Source of the DNA: UBA6168 sp964573725
GTDB lineage: Bacteria; Bacteroidota; Bacteroidia; Chitinophagales; Saprospiraceae
DNA length: 64,000 bases
Assembly (NCBI GenBank): GCA_964573725.1
Contig: CAZNLJ010000007.1
Coordinates: 1 to 64,000, forward strand
Direction of reading: 5' to 3'
This document shows positions 43,902 through 51,982 of this stretch, piece after piece. The translations under genes and the position numbers were made by a program. How positions within the stretch are numbered: position 1 is the stretch's first letter; each line of letters starts with the position of its first letter. The notes below the pieces were generated by a model. It made no database searches and was not told where the DNA came from. It worked only from the letters and a program-made list of their open reading frames with translations.

Positions 43902-44747
43902 TCAGGCAGCGGCGAAAAGCGTGAGCAAGTCCGTCATTCTCGCTTTCAGTTCCTTTCTGTTGACGATGAAGTCCAGGAAACCGTGTTCCAGCAGGAATTC
44001 GGAGGTTTGAAACCCTTCGGGCAGGTCCCGTTTGATGGTTTCCTTGATGACGCGCGGTCCGGCGAAGCCGATAAGCGCTTTGGGTTCCGCCATATTGATG
44101 TCGCCCAACATGGCGAAGGAGGCGGTCACACCGCCGGTAGTCGGATCCGTCATCAGGGAGAAGCAGGGGATACCCGCTTTTGACAGCAGGGAAAGTTTGG
44201 CGGAAGTCTTGGCCATCTGCATCAGGGAGAAGGCGGATTCCATCATCCGGGCGCCGCCGGATTTGGAGATGATGAGCAGCGGCACCCGGTGTTCCAGGCA
44301 GAAATCGATGGATCGGCTGATTTTTTCACCGACGACGGATCCCATGGACCCGCCGATGAAATTGAAATCCATGGCGGTAATGACCAGCTTATGCGGTCCG
44401 ATTTCACCAACGGCCACGGAGATGGCATCGGTGAGGCCGGTTTTCTTCTTTTCCTCCTCCAGTCGTTGGTGGTAAGGTTTCAAGTCGACGAATTGGAGGT
44501 GGTCTTTGGAGGAGAGCTGGGTGAACAGTTCCACGTAACCGGGCTCTAGGATCAGGTCGAAATAGTCATGGGAACCGATCCGGATATGGTAATCGCATTT
44601 CGGGCATTTGAAGAAAGTCGACCTGACCTCCTTCATGGTGCTCAGCTCATTGCAGGCCTTGCACTTGTACCACAGTCCATCGGGTGTTTCCTTTTTGTAT
44701 TTGGTGGCGGTTTGGATACCGTCCTTCAGTCGTTTGAACCAACCCAT
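43902..44747 (-). CDS. accD: Acetyl-CoA carboxylase carboxyltransferase subunit beta
   Basis: A 281-residue protein that, with AccA, transfers the carboxyl group from biotin to acetyl-CoA to make malonyl-CoA for fatty-acid synthesis. The N-terminal zinc ribbon has Cys29, Cys32, Cys48 and Cys51. The crotonase-like core has DFNFIGGSMGSVVGEKI, ISKSGGARMMESAFSLMQM, SLMTDPTTGGVTASFAMLGD and IGFAGPRVIKETI, all conserved. Length and start (MGWFKR) are normal. Two TAATTTTG elements upstream (44881-44888 and 45083-45090, minus strand) are promoter candidates. Confidence 0.98.
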   Translation of the reverse strand: MGWFKRLKDGIQTATKYKKETPDGLWYKCKACNELSTMKEVRSTFFKCPKCDYHIRIGSHDYFDLILEPGYVELFTQLSSKDHLQFVDLKPYHQRLEEEKKKTGLTDAISVAVGEIGPHKLVITAMDFNFIGGSMGSVVGEKISRSIDFCLEHRVPLLIISKSGGARMMESAFSLMQMAKTSAKLSLLSKAGIPCFSLMTDPTTGGVTASFAMLGDINMAEPKALIGFAGPRVIKETIKRDLPEGFQTSEFLLEHGFLDFIVNRKELKARMTDLLTLFAAA

Positions 44748-45261
44748 TGGCGTTACGATTTGACAAATTTGAGGGACACTGTTCCGATTGCAGCGGATTT
44801 CCGGTCCCGGTCGGTGGCTTTCTTGGACGGAAGATGAAGGTGCCGTCGGAGGAAAGCGGCCAAGGTACGGATTCCGGTCGCAAAATTACGATGGTTGCGG
44901 CGGGGTGGTATCGAAACAGTTTTTCGCAGGTTGAGTACCGAACGTCCAATCATCCCGACCGGGCAGGTGAACCGGTATGCAAGCAGTAGGAGGGACAGTT
45001 GGTTTCAGCCGGGTTTAGGTTTCCGTCCCTTCGAGGCGGTTTCGCGGAACCGGAAGGTGAAGTGTCCGGCATTCCCGAACCACAAAATTAACCAACATTG
45101 GCAGAACAGAAAAAAATCTTTAGCGGAAGCCAGGATTTGGCAGGTGTCAGGACCGTTCGGAATGGATTCCGAAGCGGGGATACCCCACCCGTCGGTCGTT
45201 CCCTGCGGGTGGCAGGGCGGTATGCGCAGAGCGGTTTTGGGGCTACGCGGCTTCGGCAGCC
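44748..45261. other. Intergenic region upstream of accD
   Basis: A 514-base spacer between the AP2-domain gene and accD, both on the minus strand. It contains two copies of CAAAATTA (44881-44888 and 45083-45090), each reading TAATTTTG on the minus strand and matching TAnnTTTG. The nearer copy would give accD a leader of about 127 bases. I see no gene. Confidence 0.45.
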
Positions 45262-45819
45262 TTATTGTTTATCCACCGTGGGCTTCCCGCGCTTGATGAG
45301 ATTGAGCTTGCCCTTGTCCCCATACAATTCCTTGGATTTTTTGTTGTAGGCGAGTGCAGCCTCTTCCGCAGAATCGAACATGCCGATGTGGACGGATTTG
45401 CCGTTGATGGAAATGACGGCCCGGAAGCGTTTGTTTTCCTGATAGACGCCGGTATAGCCCGTCTTGCTGGTGGTCTTTCGTTTTCGGCTGGAAGCGGAGC
45501 GGGAGCGGTAGACCAGGTTTTCCAGCCTGCAGTCCAGCTTGTTTCCGTTTTTTGCGCCTACCAGGTTCTCCTCGTTGGTCTTTTCCTTTCCCAGGAACTT
45601 CTCCGCAATCAGCTTATGCAGGTAGATGGTTTCGATCTTATAGGAGCCGTCGCTTTTTCGCCACGTCTTCTGAAAGACCGCACAGCCGCTGGAGTGTCTC
45701 CGAAGGTTGTTGATGAAGTCGATTTTGGAGAGATAGGGCTCATTCGTCAGATATTCATATACTTTGTCATCCAATAATACATGGTCATCCGCATTCTTGA
45801 GTTTGACTTTGTAAAGCAC
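45262..45819 (-). CDS. AP2-domain protein with a degenerate HNH-like domain
   Basis: A 185-residue protein. Residues about 60-105 (TIYLHKLIAEKFLG, then LVGAKNGNKLDCRLENLVY) follow the HNH_3 homing-endonuclease pattern. His68 is present, but the second histidine position is Ala89 and the usual Asn before RLENL is Cys97, so nuclease activity is doubtful. Residues about 119-175 form an AP2/ERF-like DNA-binding domain (GYTGVYQENKRFRAVISING, then HIGMFDSAEEAALAYNK). This domain order occurs in mobile HNH-AP2 endonucleases, so this may be a domesticated DNA-binding descendant. The protein is lysine/arginine-rich and has no signal peptide. The codon use looks less GC-extreme than its neighbours. Confidence 0.8.
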   Translation of the reverse strand: MLYKVKLKNADDHVLLDDKVYEYLTNEPYLSKIDFINNLRRHSSGCAVFQKTWRKSDGSYKIETIYLHKLIAEKFLGKEKTNEENLVGAKNGNKLDCRLENLVYRSRSASSRKRKTTSKTGYTGVYQENKRFRAVISINGKSVHIGMFDSAEEAALAYNKKSKELYGDKGKLNLIKRGKPTVDKQ

Positions 45820-46136
45820 CCCGATGTGATTTAACTGAGTTAGTAGAGCGTGTACATGGAATCGGTCGGATACGACGTATCGGTATAGCTGTGGCGATGC
45901 ACATTCAGGAATCGGAGCGTGTATTCGACTTAATTCGGATTAGTTTCTGTGCCAGGGTACAACTTGCGGAAAAAAGTAAACTCGGTAAAATTCGCAATTA
46001 TTCTCAGATAAGGGAACTTCAAACCCAAAAAAATTGCCCTTTGCCGCTATTTTCCTAAAAAATTGCGGGGCCTGCCAGCTGTTGGGTAGGGCCGACCGGA
46101 AGGGCGGGGGTGAGGTACTGAAGACGCAGGGAGAGT
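45820..46136. other. Intergenic region upstream of the AP2-domain gene
   Basis: A 317-base spacer, noticeably AT-richer than the rest of the window. It contains a perfect 6-bp dyad with a one-base centre, GATACG-A-CGTATC at 45869-45881, about 50 bases before the AP2 gene start and a possible operator. TACTTTTT on the minus strand (45978 to 45971) is a weak promoter match. No gene is seen. Confidence 0.45.
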
Positions 46137-46610
46137 TCAGACCACCTTATCGGCACAGCTGCTGCTTGCGAAGGCATCGGGTTTTGCCTTGAAGACGAAT
46201 CCCATCCCCTTGATATAGCCCATGGCTTCTCGTAATGCTTTGTTGGATAGGAAATTCGGGTCGGTGTTGATGTCTGCGTGCACTTCGAGTTCGATGCGAT
46301 AGCTGCTGATCAGATCGCACAAGTGGTAGGCGATATCTACGGATTTGGAAACCTCCAGGATCATTCTTTCCTTGAGTCTCAGGCGGTGGGACAGGTTGGA
46401 ATGCTGGATGAACATGAAGCCGCCGTTCTTTTCCCGCAGGAAAACGATGACCGTGGCGAAGGTGATGCCATCCTGGCGGACCTGGGAGTCTGTACCGATG
46501 CAGACCTTCATTTTGAAGCCGGCTTGCAGTTCCTTGTCCAGCGTAATCGCGACAGCCTCCTTGATGGGCATTGCGAGCGGTTCTCCGTTTAATCTTCGCC
46601 AGGGTTCCAT
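46137..46610 (-). CDS. Ribonuclease H-like YkuK family protein
   Basis: A 157-residue protein from 46610 (MEPWRRLNGEPL). The core is VCIGTDSQVRQDGITFATVIVFLREKNGGFMF, broken here at KVCIGTDSQV and ATVIVFL, with an Asp at the expected first strand. This matches the RNase H-like fold predicted for the YkuK/DUF458 family. LEVHADINTDPNFLSNKAL and AMGYIKGMGFVFKAKPDAFASS are the conserved C-terminal blocks. Family members are linked to sporulation in Bacillus but their role in Bacteroidota is unknown. The frame extends to 46718, but the added residues look non-coding. Confidence 0.85.
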   Translation of the reverse strand: MEPWRRLNGEPLAMPIKEAVAITLDKELQAGFKMKVCIGTDSQVRQDGITFATVIVFLREKNGGFMFIQHSNLSHRLRLKERMILEVSKSVDIAYHLCDLISSYRIELEVHADINTDPNFLSNKALREAMGYIKGMGFVFKAKPDAFASSSCADKVV

Positions 46611-46879
46611 GTCTTGTCGTGTGTTTCGGGTCGGGAGGGTGGGGGTGGTGGCACGGTCAGGTCGTTGTGGCACATACCCGCCACCGGGTGTAAGGACAAT
46701 ACAGTCGCACCATACCAACCGAGGGAAGGGGACAATGGTTCCTGCATGCAGGCTAAAACGGGCGACCCAGGCCTTCCTCAGGTCGGTACAGGAGGGAAAG
46801 ATAGTAAAATAAGGCTACAAATGAGGATTCGGCCGCACGTTATTAACCATAAGTTAAAATGCGGGGGGTGCGGTCCGGC

Positions 46880-47710
46880 TCAGGCGGGCGGGCTGAAAAC
46901 CGGCTGTGGCGACAAGGAGTCGATCAGTCGATCCGCACCGGAGGTCCGGGGCTGGAGGTAGCGGAGGAATCGGGACAAGCCATGTCGCTTGGCGTCATCC
47001 AGGACATAGCGGATATTTTGGGTGAAATATTCACGCAGGTCGAAGGAAGGCGCCGGGGAGGGGAGCAGCAACATGAGCTGCGGAATATGGTCGAGGCCAT
47101 GCCGGAGCGCATCGTCGAAAGCGGCGAGGAAGGTGTCGGGCAGTTTCCGGTTGGCGACCCAGGCGGCGAAAACGAAAGGCAGGCCGGTGAAGGCGCGCCA
47201 AGCCTCGCCCAGGTCATACACATAGCGGTAGCGGTGTTCCAGGCCGATGGCCCGGTCCCCGATGACCAAGGCGCCGGAGTTGCCTTGGACCTCGTTTTCG
47301 AATCCCGGACCGGCGGGAATCAAGTCAGGCTGGTGGTGCCAGAACTCCCGGAGCAAGATGCGGAGCAAGGCGACGGAGGTTCGGGATTGGTAATCGAGGT
47401 GGATCCGTTCCAGGGAGGTCAATGGTACTTCGGAGAACAGGCATACTGTCCGGACCGTACCTTCCGTTCCGATGCAATAGTTGGAAACCAGGGAAGGGGC
47501 ATGCAGTTCCGGCAGGATGGCAACGGGAACCAGTCCGAGGTCGGCCTGGCCCGCTTTGAGCTTGCGGGCACAATCGGCGGGATGATCGAGCGTCAGTTCG
47601 ATGTCGGCGGCCACCGGGCTGTTCAACAGGCCGTAGAGGAAAGGTTTCGTATTCAGGTAACTGACCGCGGAGACTTGGTATTTCATCGACGGGAATTTAG
47701 GTACGGTCAT
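46880..47710 (-). CDS. mqnA: Chorismate dehydratase MqnA (futalosine pathway)
   Basis: A 276-residue enzyme that dehydrates chorismate to 3-enolpyruvyl-benzoate, the first step of the futalosine route to menaquinone. It resembles periplasmic-binding folds. VSAVSYLNTKPFLYGL is the hallmark N-terminus, followed by ADLGLVPVAILPEL, SNYCIGTEGTVRTVCLFS and GALVIGDRAIGL. YDLGEAWRAFTGLPFVFAAW is a strong MqnA signature. The start at 47710 overlaps the mqnE stop as ATGA; MKYQVSA at 47686 is an alternative. Operon with mqnE. Confidence 0.96.
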   Translation of the reverse strand: MTVPKFPSMKYQVSAVSYLNTKPFLYGLLNSPVAADIELTLDHPADCARKLKAGQADLGLVPVAILPELHAPSLVSNYCIGTEGTVRTVCLFSEVPLTSLERIHLDYQSRTSVALLRILLREFWHHQPDLIPAGPGFENEVQGNSGALVIGDRAIGLEHRYRYVYDLGEAWRAFTGLPFVFAAWVANRKLPDTFLAAFDDALRHGLDHIPQLMLLLPSPAPSFDLREYFTQNIRYVLDDAKRHGLSRFLRYLQPRTSGADRLIDSLSPQPVFSPPA

Positions 47711-48921
47711 TGGACGGGATCGGCATCATTACCGACGACCGGGAGCGCCAGGTATCCCCGGAGTTCCGGTTGCGCATCGAATACCACGGTGGAATAATCC
47801 CGGACCACATGATACAGGGTGTCCCGTTCGACGGGTTTTCGACCGACGGCACGGATCAGTTCGACCAGTTCGCGGGTACTCATGGCGGGGTGTTGTTCTT
47901 CCGAGCCGGCCATGGAATAGATGCGGGTGGTATCGTCGATGGTCCCGTCTATGTCGTCGACCCCGTAGGCGAGCGAGATTTGAGCCACCTGTCGGCTGAT
48001 CATGGGCCAATAAGCCTTGATATGGTCGAAATTATCCAGGAAAATGCGGCTGACGGCATAATTGCGCAGGTCCTCGACGACGGGCACTTCCGGCACATCG
48101 GACATCTGGTTATCCTGGTTGCGGAATTTCAGCGGGATGAAAGTTTGGAAGCCGCCGGTCTCATCCTGGAGGATCCGCAATTGTTCCAAATGGTCGATGC
48201 GGTGTTCATAAGATTCGATGTGGCCGTAGAGCATGGTCGCGTTGGAACGACCGCCGAGCCGGTGCCAGATCCGGTGGATGGCAAGCCACTGTTCGCCGGT
48301 GCATTTATCGCCGGCGATCTGCGTCCGGATCTCCGGATGGAAGATTTCCGCGCCTCCGCCCGGCAGCGAGTCGAGGCCGGCCTCCTTCATCGTTGCCATG
48401 CCTTCCTCGTAGGAGATCCGGGCCTTTTTGAAAATATAGTGGTACTCCACCGGCGTGAGGGCTTTGATGTGCAGGTCCGGGCGGTGTTGTTTGATAGATC
48501 GGAAAAAGTCGACGTAAAAGGCAAGGTCGTATTGGGGCAGGACGCCGCCGACGATATGGACCTCCGTCACGGGTTCTCCGTCGTACTTTCGGATGATATC
48601 CATCATATCCGCAAGGGAGTATTCCCAACCTTCCCCTCTTTTCTTGATCAGCCGGGAATAGGAGCAGAACTTGCAGTCGTAGACGCAGACGTTCGTCGGT
48701 TCGATGTGAAAGTTCCGGTTGAACCAGGTGACGTCCCCGTTTTTTTGTTCCCGGATGAAATTGGCGAGGGAACCCAGTAAGCCGAGGTCTGCTTTTTGGT
48801 AGAGCAGGAGGCCTTCCTCGGATGAAATCCTATGTCGGCCCAGCACTTTCCGGGCGATGTGTTGCAAATCGGGATCATGGACGGAGGCTATCAGCCATTG
48901 GTATGTCGAGTCGGGCATCAT
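47707..48921 (-). CDS. mqnE: Aminofutalosine synthase MqnE
   Basis: A 404-residue radical-SAM enzyme that joins the MqnA product with S-adenosylmethionine to form aminodeoxyfutalosine. The cluster cysteines are Cys79, Cys83 and Cys86 in NVCVYDCKFCSY. Further blocks are TEVHIVGGVLPQYDLAFY, DSLPGGGAEIFHPEIR and the MqnE-typical FIPLKFRNQDNQMS, which separates it from MqnC. NATMLYGHIE is also conserved. It is the first gene of the mqnE-mqnA pair and its stop overlaps the mqnA start. The later steps, mqnB, C and D, are not in the window. Confidence 0.96.
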   Translation of the reverse strand: MMPDSTYQWLIASVHDPDLQHIARKVLGRHRISSEEGLLLYQKADLGLLGSLANFIREQKNGDVTWFNRNFHIEPTNVCVYDCKFCSYSRLIKKRGEGWEYSLADMMDIIRKYDGEPVTEVHIVGGVLPQYDLAFYVDFFRSIKQHRPDLHIKALTPVEYHYIFKKARISYEEGMATMKEAGLDSLPGGGAEIFHPEIRTQIAGDKCTGEQWLAIHRIWHRLGGRSNATMLYGHIESYEHRIDHLEQLRILQDETGGFQTFIPLKFRNQDNQMSDVPEVPVVEDLRNYAVSRIFLDNFDHIKAYWPMISRQVAQISLAYGVDDIDGTIDDTTRIYSMAGSEEQHPAMSTRELVELIRAVGRKPVERDTLYHVVRDYSTVVFDAQPELRGYLALPVVGNDADPVQ

Positions 48922-48990
48922 GGTAAGTATTCAGGCCTGTGCGGGTGAACGGCCTTCGGGAGGGCCGGCCCCGGATTTCCGGAAGCACCC

Positions 48991-48998
48991 CAAAAGTA
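48991..48998 (-). promoter_or_regulatory. Candidate mqnE promoter element
   Basis: The minus strand reads TACTTTTG (TAnnTTTG), 70 bases upstream of the mqnE start. No clear TTG box is seen at the expected spacing. Confidence 0.4.
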
Positions 48999-49030
48999 AC
49001 AGATAACCCGGCGAAGGGTTTGGGTGCCGT

Positions 49031-49038
49031 TATATTTG
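49031..49038 (+). promoter_or_regulatory. Candidate glycosyltransferase promoter element
   Basis: TATATTTG (TAnnTTTG) lies 66 bases before the glycosyltransferase start and diverges from the mqnE element 33 bases away. Confidence 0.4.
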
Positions 49039-49103
49039 CCGTAAATTTAGGTTTTATCCGGGAAGGCGGGTAAGTCTTTCCGGAGGCCGAAACGGGAGCA
49101 CCT

Positions 49104-50018
49104 ATGGTTTCCATTCTCATACCGGTCTACAATGTGGATGTCCGGGGTTTGGTGTCCGATTTGTTATCGCAGACGGCGGAAACGGGCGGCGAGGTCATCT
49201 GTATGGACGACGGGTCCGAGGATTGGGCGCGCCGATTGAACGCGTCCTTGTCCGACTGGGCGGGTGTGCGGTACATATGTTTGCCGGCCAACATCGGGCG
49301 GTCGGCCATCCGGAACCGGTTGGCTGCCCAGGCGCGATTCGACTGGTGTTTGTTTCTGGATTGCGATGGCAGCGTGGCGGGCAATCCGTGGTTGCTGAAG
49401 CGGTACCTGTCTCACATCGGGGAGGGCCCGGTCATTTGCGGGGGGCGTTCCTATTCCGGGCAACCGCCTTCGGATGAACGCTTGATGCTGCATTGGCGAT
49501 ACGGGCGGAGCCGGGAGCAACTGCCCGCCGAAGTCCGTCGGCGGCAACCATGGCGTGGCTTCCAGTCCAACAATTTCCTGATCGCCCGCCGATGCCTGGA
49601 GGAAGGCGGTTTCGACGAAAGCATCCGGGAATACGGCCATGAGGATACCTTGTTCGGGAGCGAACTGGCCAAACGGGGCGAGCGGGTGGTCCACATCGAC
49701 AATCCGGTGGAGCATACCGGTTTGGAGGATGCGGAGACGTTCCTGGGAAAGACCCGTCAAGGTATCCGGAACCTATGGTACCTGCACGACATGGGCAAGC
49801 GGGTGCCTACGCAGTTGTGGGAGGCTTGGGTATGGTTGCGCCGATGGAAACTGGACGGCCTGTTGGCGGTCCTTCATCCGTGGCTGGCTCCTCCGTTGCT
49901 CCGGCACCTGTCGGGAAGCAGCCCCTGGCTCCGCCTGTTCGACCTGTACAAATTGACATACCTCGCCGATTGGCATCACCGGGCGGAGGCGGCGCGCAGG
50001 GCGGGCACTTCGCCCTGA
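49104..50018 (+). CDS. Family 2 glycosyltransferase
   Basis: A 304-residue GT-A enzyme. The N-terminus VSILIPVYNVDV is the classic GT2 start. MDDGSED supplies nucleotide-sugar contacts, FLDCDGSVAGN is the metal-binding acidic motif, and QSNNFLIARRC with YGHEDTLFGSEL is the acceptor-side ED motif. The C-terminal third (about 230-300) is Trp/Leu-rich, possibly a membrane-associated helix pair (LLAVLHPWLAPPLL). No signal peptide is seen. Donor and acceptor are unknown; a role in cell-surface polysaccharide or glycoprotein is likely. The enoyl-CoA hydratase gene follows after 25 bases. Confidence 0.93.
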   Translation: MVSILIPVYNVDVRGLVSDLLSQTAETGGEVICMDDGSEDWARRLNASLSDWAGVRYICLPANIGRSAIRNRLAAQARFDWCLFLDCDGSVAGNPWLLKRYLSHIGEGPVICGGRSYSGQPPSDERLMLHWRYGRSREQLPAEVRRRQPWRGFQSNNFLIARRCLEEGGFDESIREYGHEDTLFGSELAKRGERVVHIDNPVEHTGLEDAETFLGKTRQGIRNLWYLHDMGKRVPTQLWEAWVWLRRWKLDGLLAVLHPWLAPPLLRHLSGSSPWLRLFDLYKLTYLADWHHRAEAARRAGTSP

Positions 50019-50043
50019 ACCGATTACGCCATAAAAACAAGCC

Positions 50044-50832
50044 ATGGAAACGATACAATACGAAATCCGGGACCGGGTGGCGACCCTCCGTCTCAACCGG
50101 CCGGCAGTTTTCAATGCATTTAACCGACAGCTCTCGGCGGAGTTGGGGGATGCGATCCGACGGGCGGCGGCGGACCCCACCGTGCGGGTGGTGCTGTTGA
50201 CGGCGAACGGGAAGGCCTTCAGTGCCGGCCAGGACCTGCAGGAAATCAGTTCCGACGGAGCGGTGGCGGAGCACCTGGATTTCCACCAAATCCTGGAAAC
50301 GCAGTATCATCCGATCATCCGATTGATCCGGGACACGCCGAAGCCGTTCCTTTGCGGTGTTAACGGCGTGGCGGCGGGAGCCGGGGCCAATATCGCCTTG
50401 GCCTGTGACATCGTCGTGGCGGCGGAACAGGCCGCTTTCCTGCAAGCGTTCAGTCGCATCGGGTTGGCGCCGGACAGCGGCGGCACTTATCTGCTGCCCA
50501 GGCTGGTCGGCTTACCCCGGGCGACGGCCCTGATGATGTTGGGAGAACGGATAGATGCCGGGCAGGCGCAGGCGATGGGAATGATCTACGAGGTCTATCC
50601 GACGGCGGAATTTGCGGAGCGGACCTGGGCCCTGGCCTGTCGGCTGGCGGAAATGCCCCCGCATAGTATGGCTGCCATCAAGCGGCTGTTATCGGCGAGT
50701 TGGGGCAACACATTGGAGCGGCAGCTGGAAGCGGAGGCGGCCGCCCAGGCGCAGTTGGGCGCGACGGCCGATTTTGCGGAAGGACTGGCGGCGTTCCTGC
50801 AAAAGCGTCCGCCTGTATTTAGGGGGACATGA
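50044..50832 (+). CDS. paaG-like: Enoyl-CoA hydratase/isomerase (PaaG-like)
   Basis: A 262-residue crotonase-fold protein. The oxyanion-hole regions are AFSAGQDLQEI and VNGVAAGAGANIALACDIV. The active-site region SRIGLAPDSGGTYLLPRLVG carries an Asp rather than the Glu usual in hydratases, which matches PaaG-type isomerases of phenylacetate degradation and related isomerases. No other phenylacetate genes are in the window, so the pathway is uncertain. Length is normal. Confidence 0.85.
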   Translation: METIQYEIRDRVATLRLNRPAVFNAFNRQLSAELGDAIRRAAADPTVRVVLLTANGKAFSAGQDLQEISSDGAVAEHLDFHQILETQYHPIIRLIRDTPKPFLCGVNGVAAGAGANIALACDIVVAAEQAAFLQAFSRIGLAPDSGGTYLLPRLVGLPRATALMMLGERIDAGQAQAMGMIYEVYPTAEFAERTWALACRLAEMPPHSMAAIKRLLSASWGNTLERQLEAEAAAQAQLGATADFAEGLAAFLQKRPPVFRGT

Positions 50833-50850
50833 GTATCCCGGAGGTGGGGT

Positions 50851-51906
50851 TCAGAGTTTCGGGCAATTCACCTTTTCCCGGCGGGAGGCCGGGTGATAGT
50901 AGATCAGCGACAATTCGACGGCACCGCGCCCGTTGGTGGGCCGCGCCAATTTATGGGCGCTCACATCGTAACTGACGCCCAGGTTCCAGCGTTCCACCTC
51001 GAGGATGGCGGTGAACGTGACGGCGGGATTCGCCAGGTTTTGCTCCCGGTCTCCCGCCAGTTGTGCCCAGGCGCCGGTCCGGATGGCAATTTCCTTCCAA
51101 TCCCGGTTCGTGTATCGGAAATTGGCGCCGGCGAGTGTGATCATGTTGTTCTGTTGCCGGAGAAAGGCGATGGCCGGCAGGATGCTCAATTGTCTGTTCA
51201 AGGGGAATTCCCCCCCCGCATGTGCCACCCATTTCATGGGCAAGGTCTCCTTACCGTTGTCGATGAAGGAGATGGACGGTCCGTTGACATGGTGGACCGC
51301 GCCGCCGAGGTAGACGCTGTGGTTGTCGGAAAAGACGGCGTACCAGACCAATCCGGCATTGACATCGAGGAATAGGTCGGTGGCAGACCGGATCTGCTCC
51401 CCGTTGGGGAGATTGCGGTCGACTTGTTCGTTGACCAGGTCGAATTGGGAGCTGAACCAAAGGTTTTGCGGAACGATGGAATGTTGACCGATCCCGGTTT
51501 GGATGCCGCCGATGAGGTATTGGTCGTAGGAGCGGTACCGGCTGCCGTCGAGTTGCTTGAGGTAGGACAAGCTCAGATGGCCGTGGGTCCGGTGGTACTC
51601 GGACCTGCCGGCCTGGTCGGAGAGGGCGGTCATGCCGAACGCCACATAATCTCCCCGGCCGACCCTTTGCCGGTAATCGAAGCTGGTGGAGATGGTCCGG
51701 AAAGGACGGGTGTCCAGCAAGCTGTTCCATTGCTCGCGATAGTTGGTCACAACCCGCCATTTGCCGGGATGGACCCCGGTCATGGCCGGGTTGAGCTGCA
51801 TCGGCGCAGCGTAGAATTGGGAGAATTGCGGGTCCTGGGCCGATGCGATTCCGGTGAGCAGTCCGGCAAAGACCAGGAGACCGAGACGATGGGCAAGATA
51901 TTTCAT
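50851..51906 (-). CDS. PorP/SprF-family type IX secretion membrane protein
   Basis: A 351-residue outer-membrane protein from 51906 (MKYLAHRL). The signal peptide ends near GIASAQ. The mature start DPQFSQFYAAPMQLNPAMTG is the family signature, followed by TNYREQWNS, beta-barrel strands such as YVAFGMTALSDQAG, and an aromatic end. Family members bind or help export and anchor T9SS cargo; SprF does this for the gliding adhesin SprB. It lies 76 bases downstream of a CHU_C-type adhesin gene, the usual adhesin-PorP pairing. A weak hairpin separates the two. Confidence 0.93.
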   Translation of the reverse strand: MKYLAHRLGLLVFAGLLTGIASAQDPQFSQFYAAPMQLNPAMTGVHPGKWRVVTNYREQWNSLLDTRPFRTISTSFDYRQRVGRGDYVAFGMTALSDQAGRSEYHRTHGHLSLSYLKQLDGSRYRSYDQYLIGGIQTGIGQHSIVPQNLWFSSQFDLVNEQVDRNLPNGEQIRSATDLFLDVNAGLVWYAVFSDNHSVYLGGAVHHVNGPSISFIDNGKETLPMKWVAHAGGEFPLNRQLSILPAIAFLRQQNNMITLAGANFRYTNRDWKEIAIRTGAWAQLAGDREQNLANPAVTFTAILEVERWNLGVSYDVSAHKLARPTNGRGAVELSLIYYHPASRREKVNCPKL

Positions 51907-51962
51907 AAGCGGATAAGGGTTCGACACGGCGGTTGCTATTTTCCGTGGTAAAATAAGAAATT

Positions 51963-51977
51963 CGGGAATAATTCCCG
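51963..51977 (-). terminator. Weak hairpin between CHU_C adhesin and PorP-like gene
   Basis: CGGGAAT at 51963-51969 is complementary to ATTCCCG at 51971-51977; a 5-bp stem with a 5-base loop is realistic. On the minus strand it is followed by a T-rich tract. It may lower transcription of the PorP-like gene relative to the adhesin gene. Confidence 0.4.
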
Positions 51978-51982
51978 GCGAA

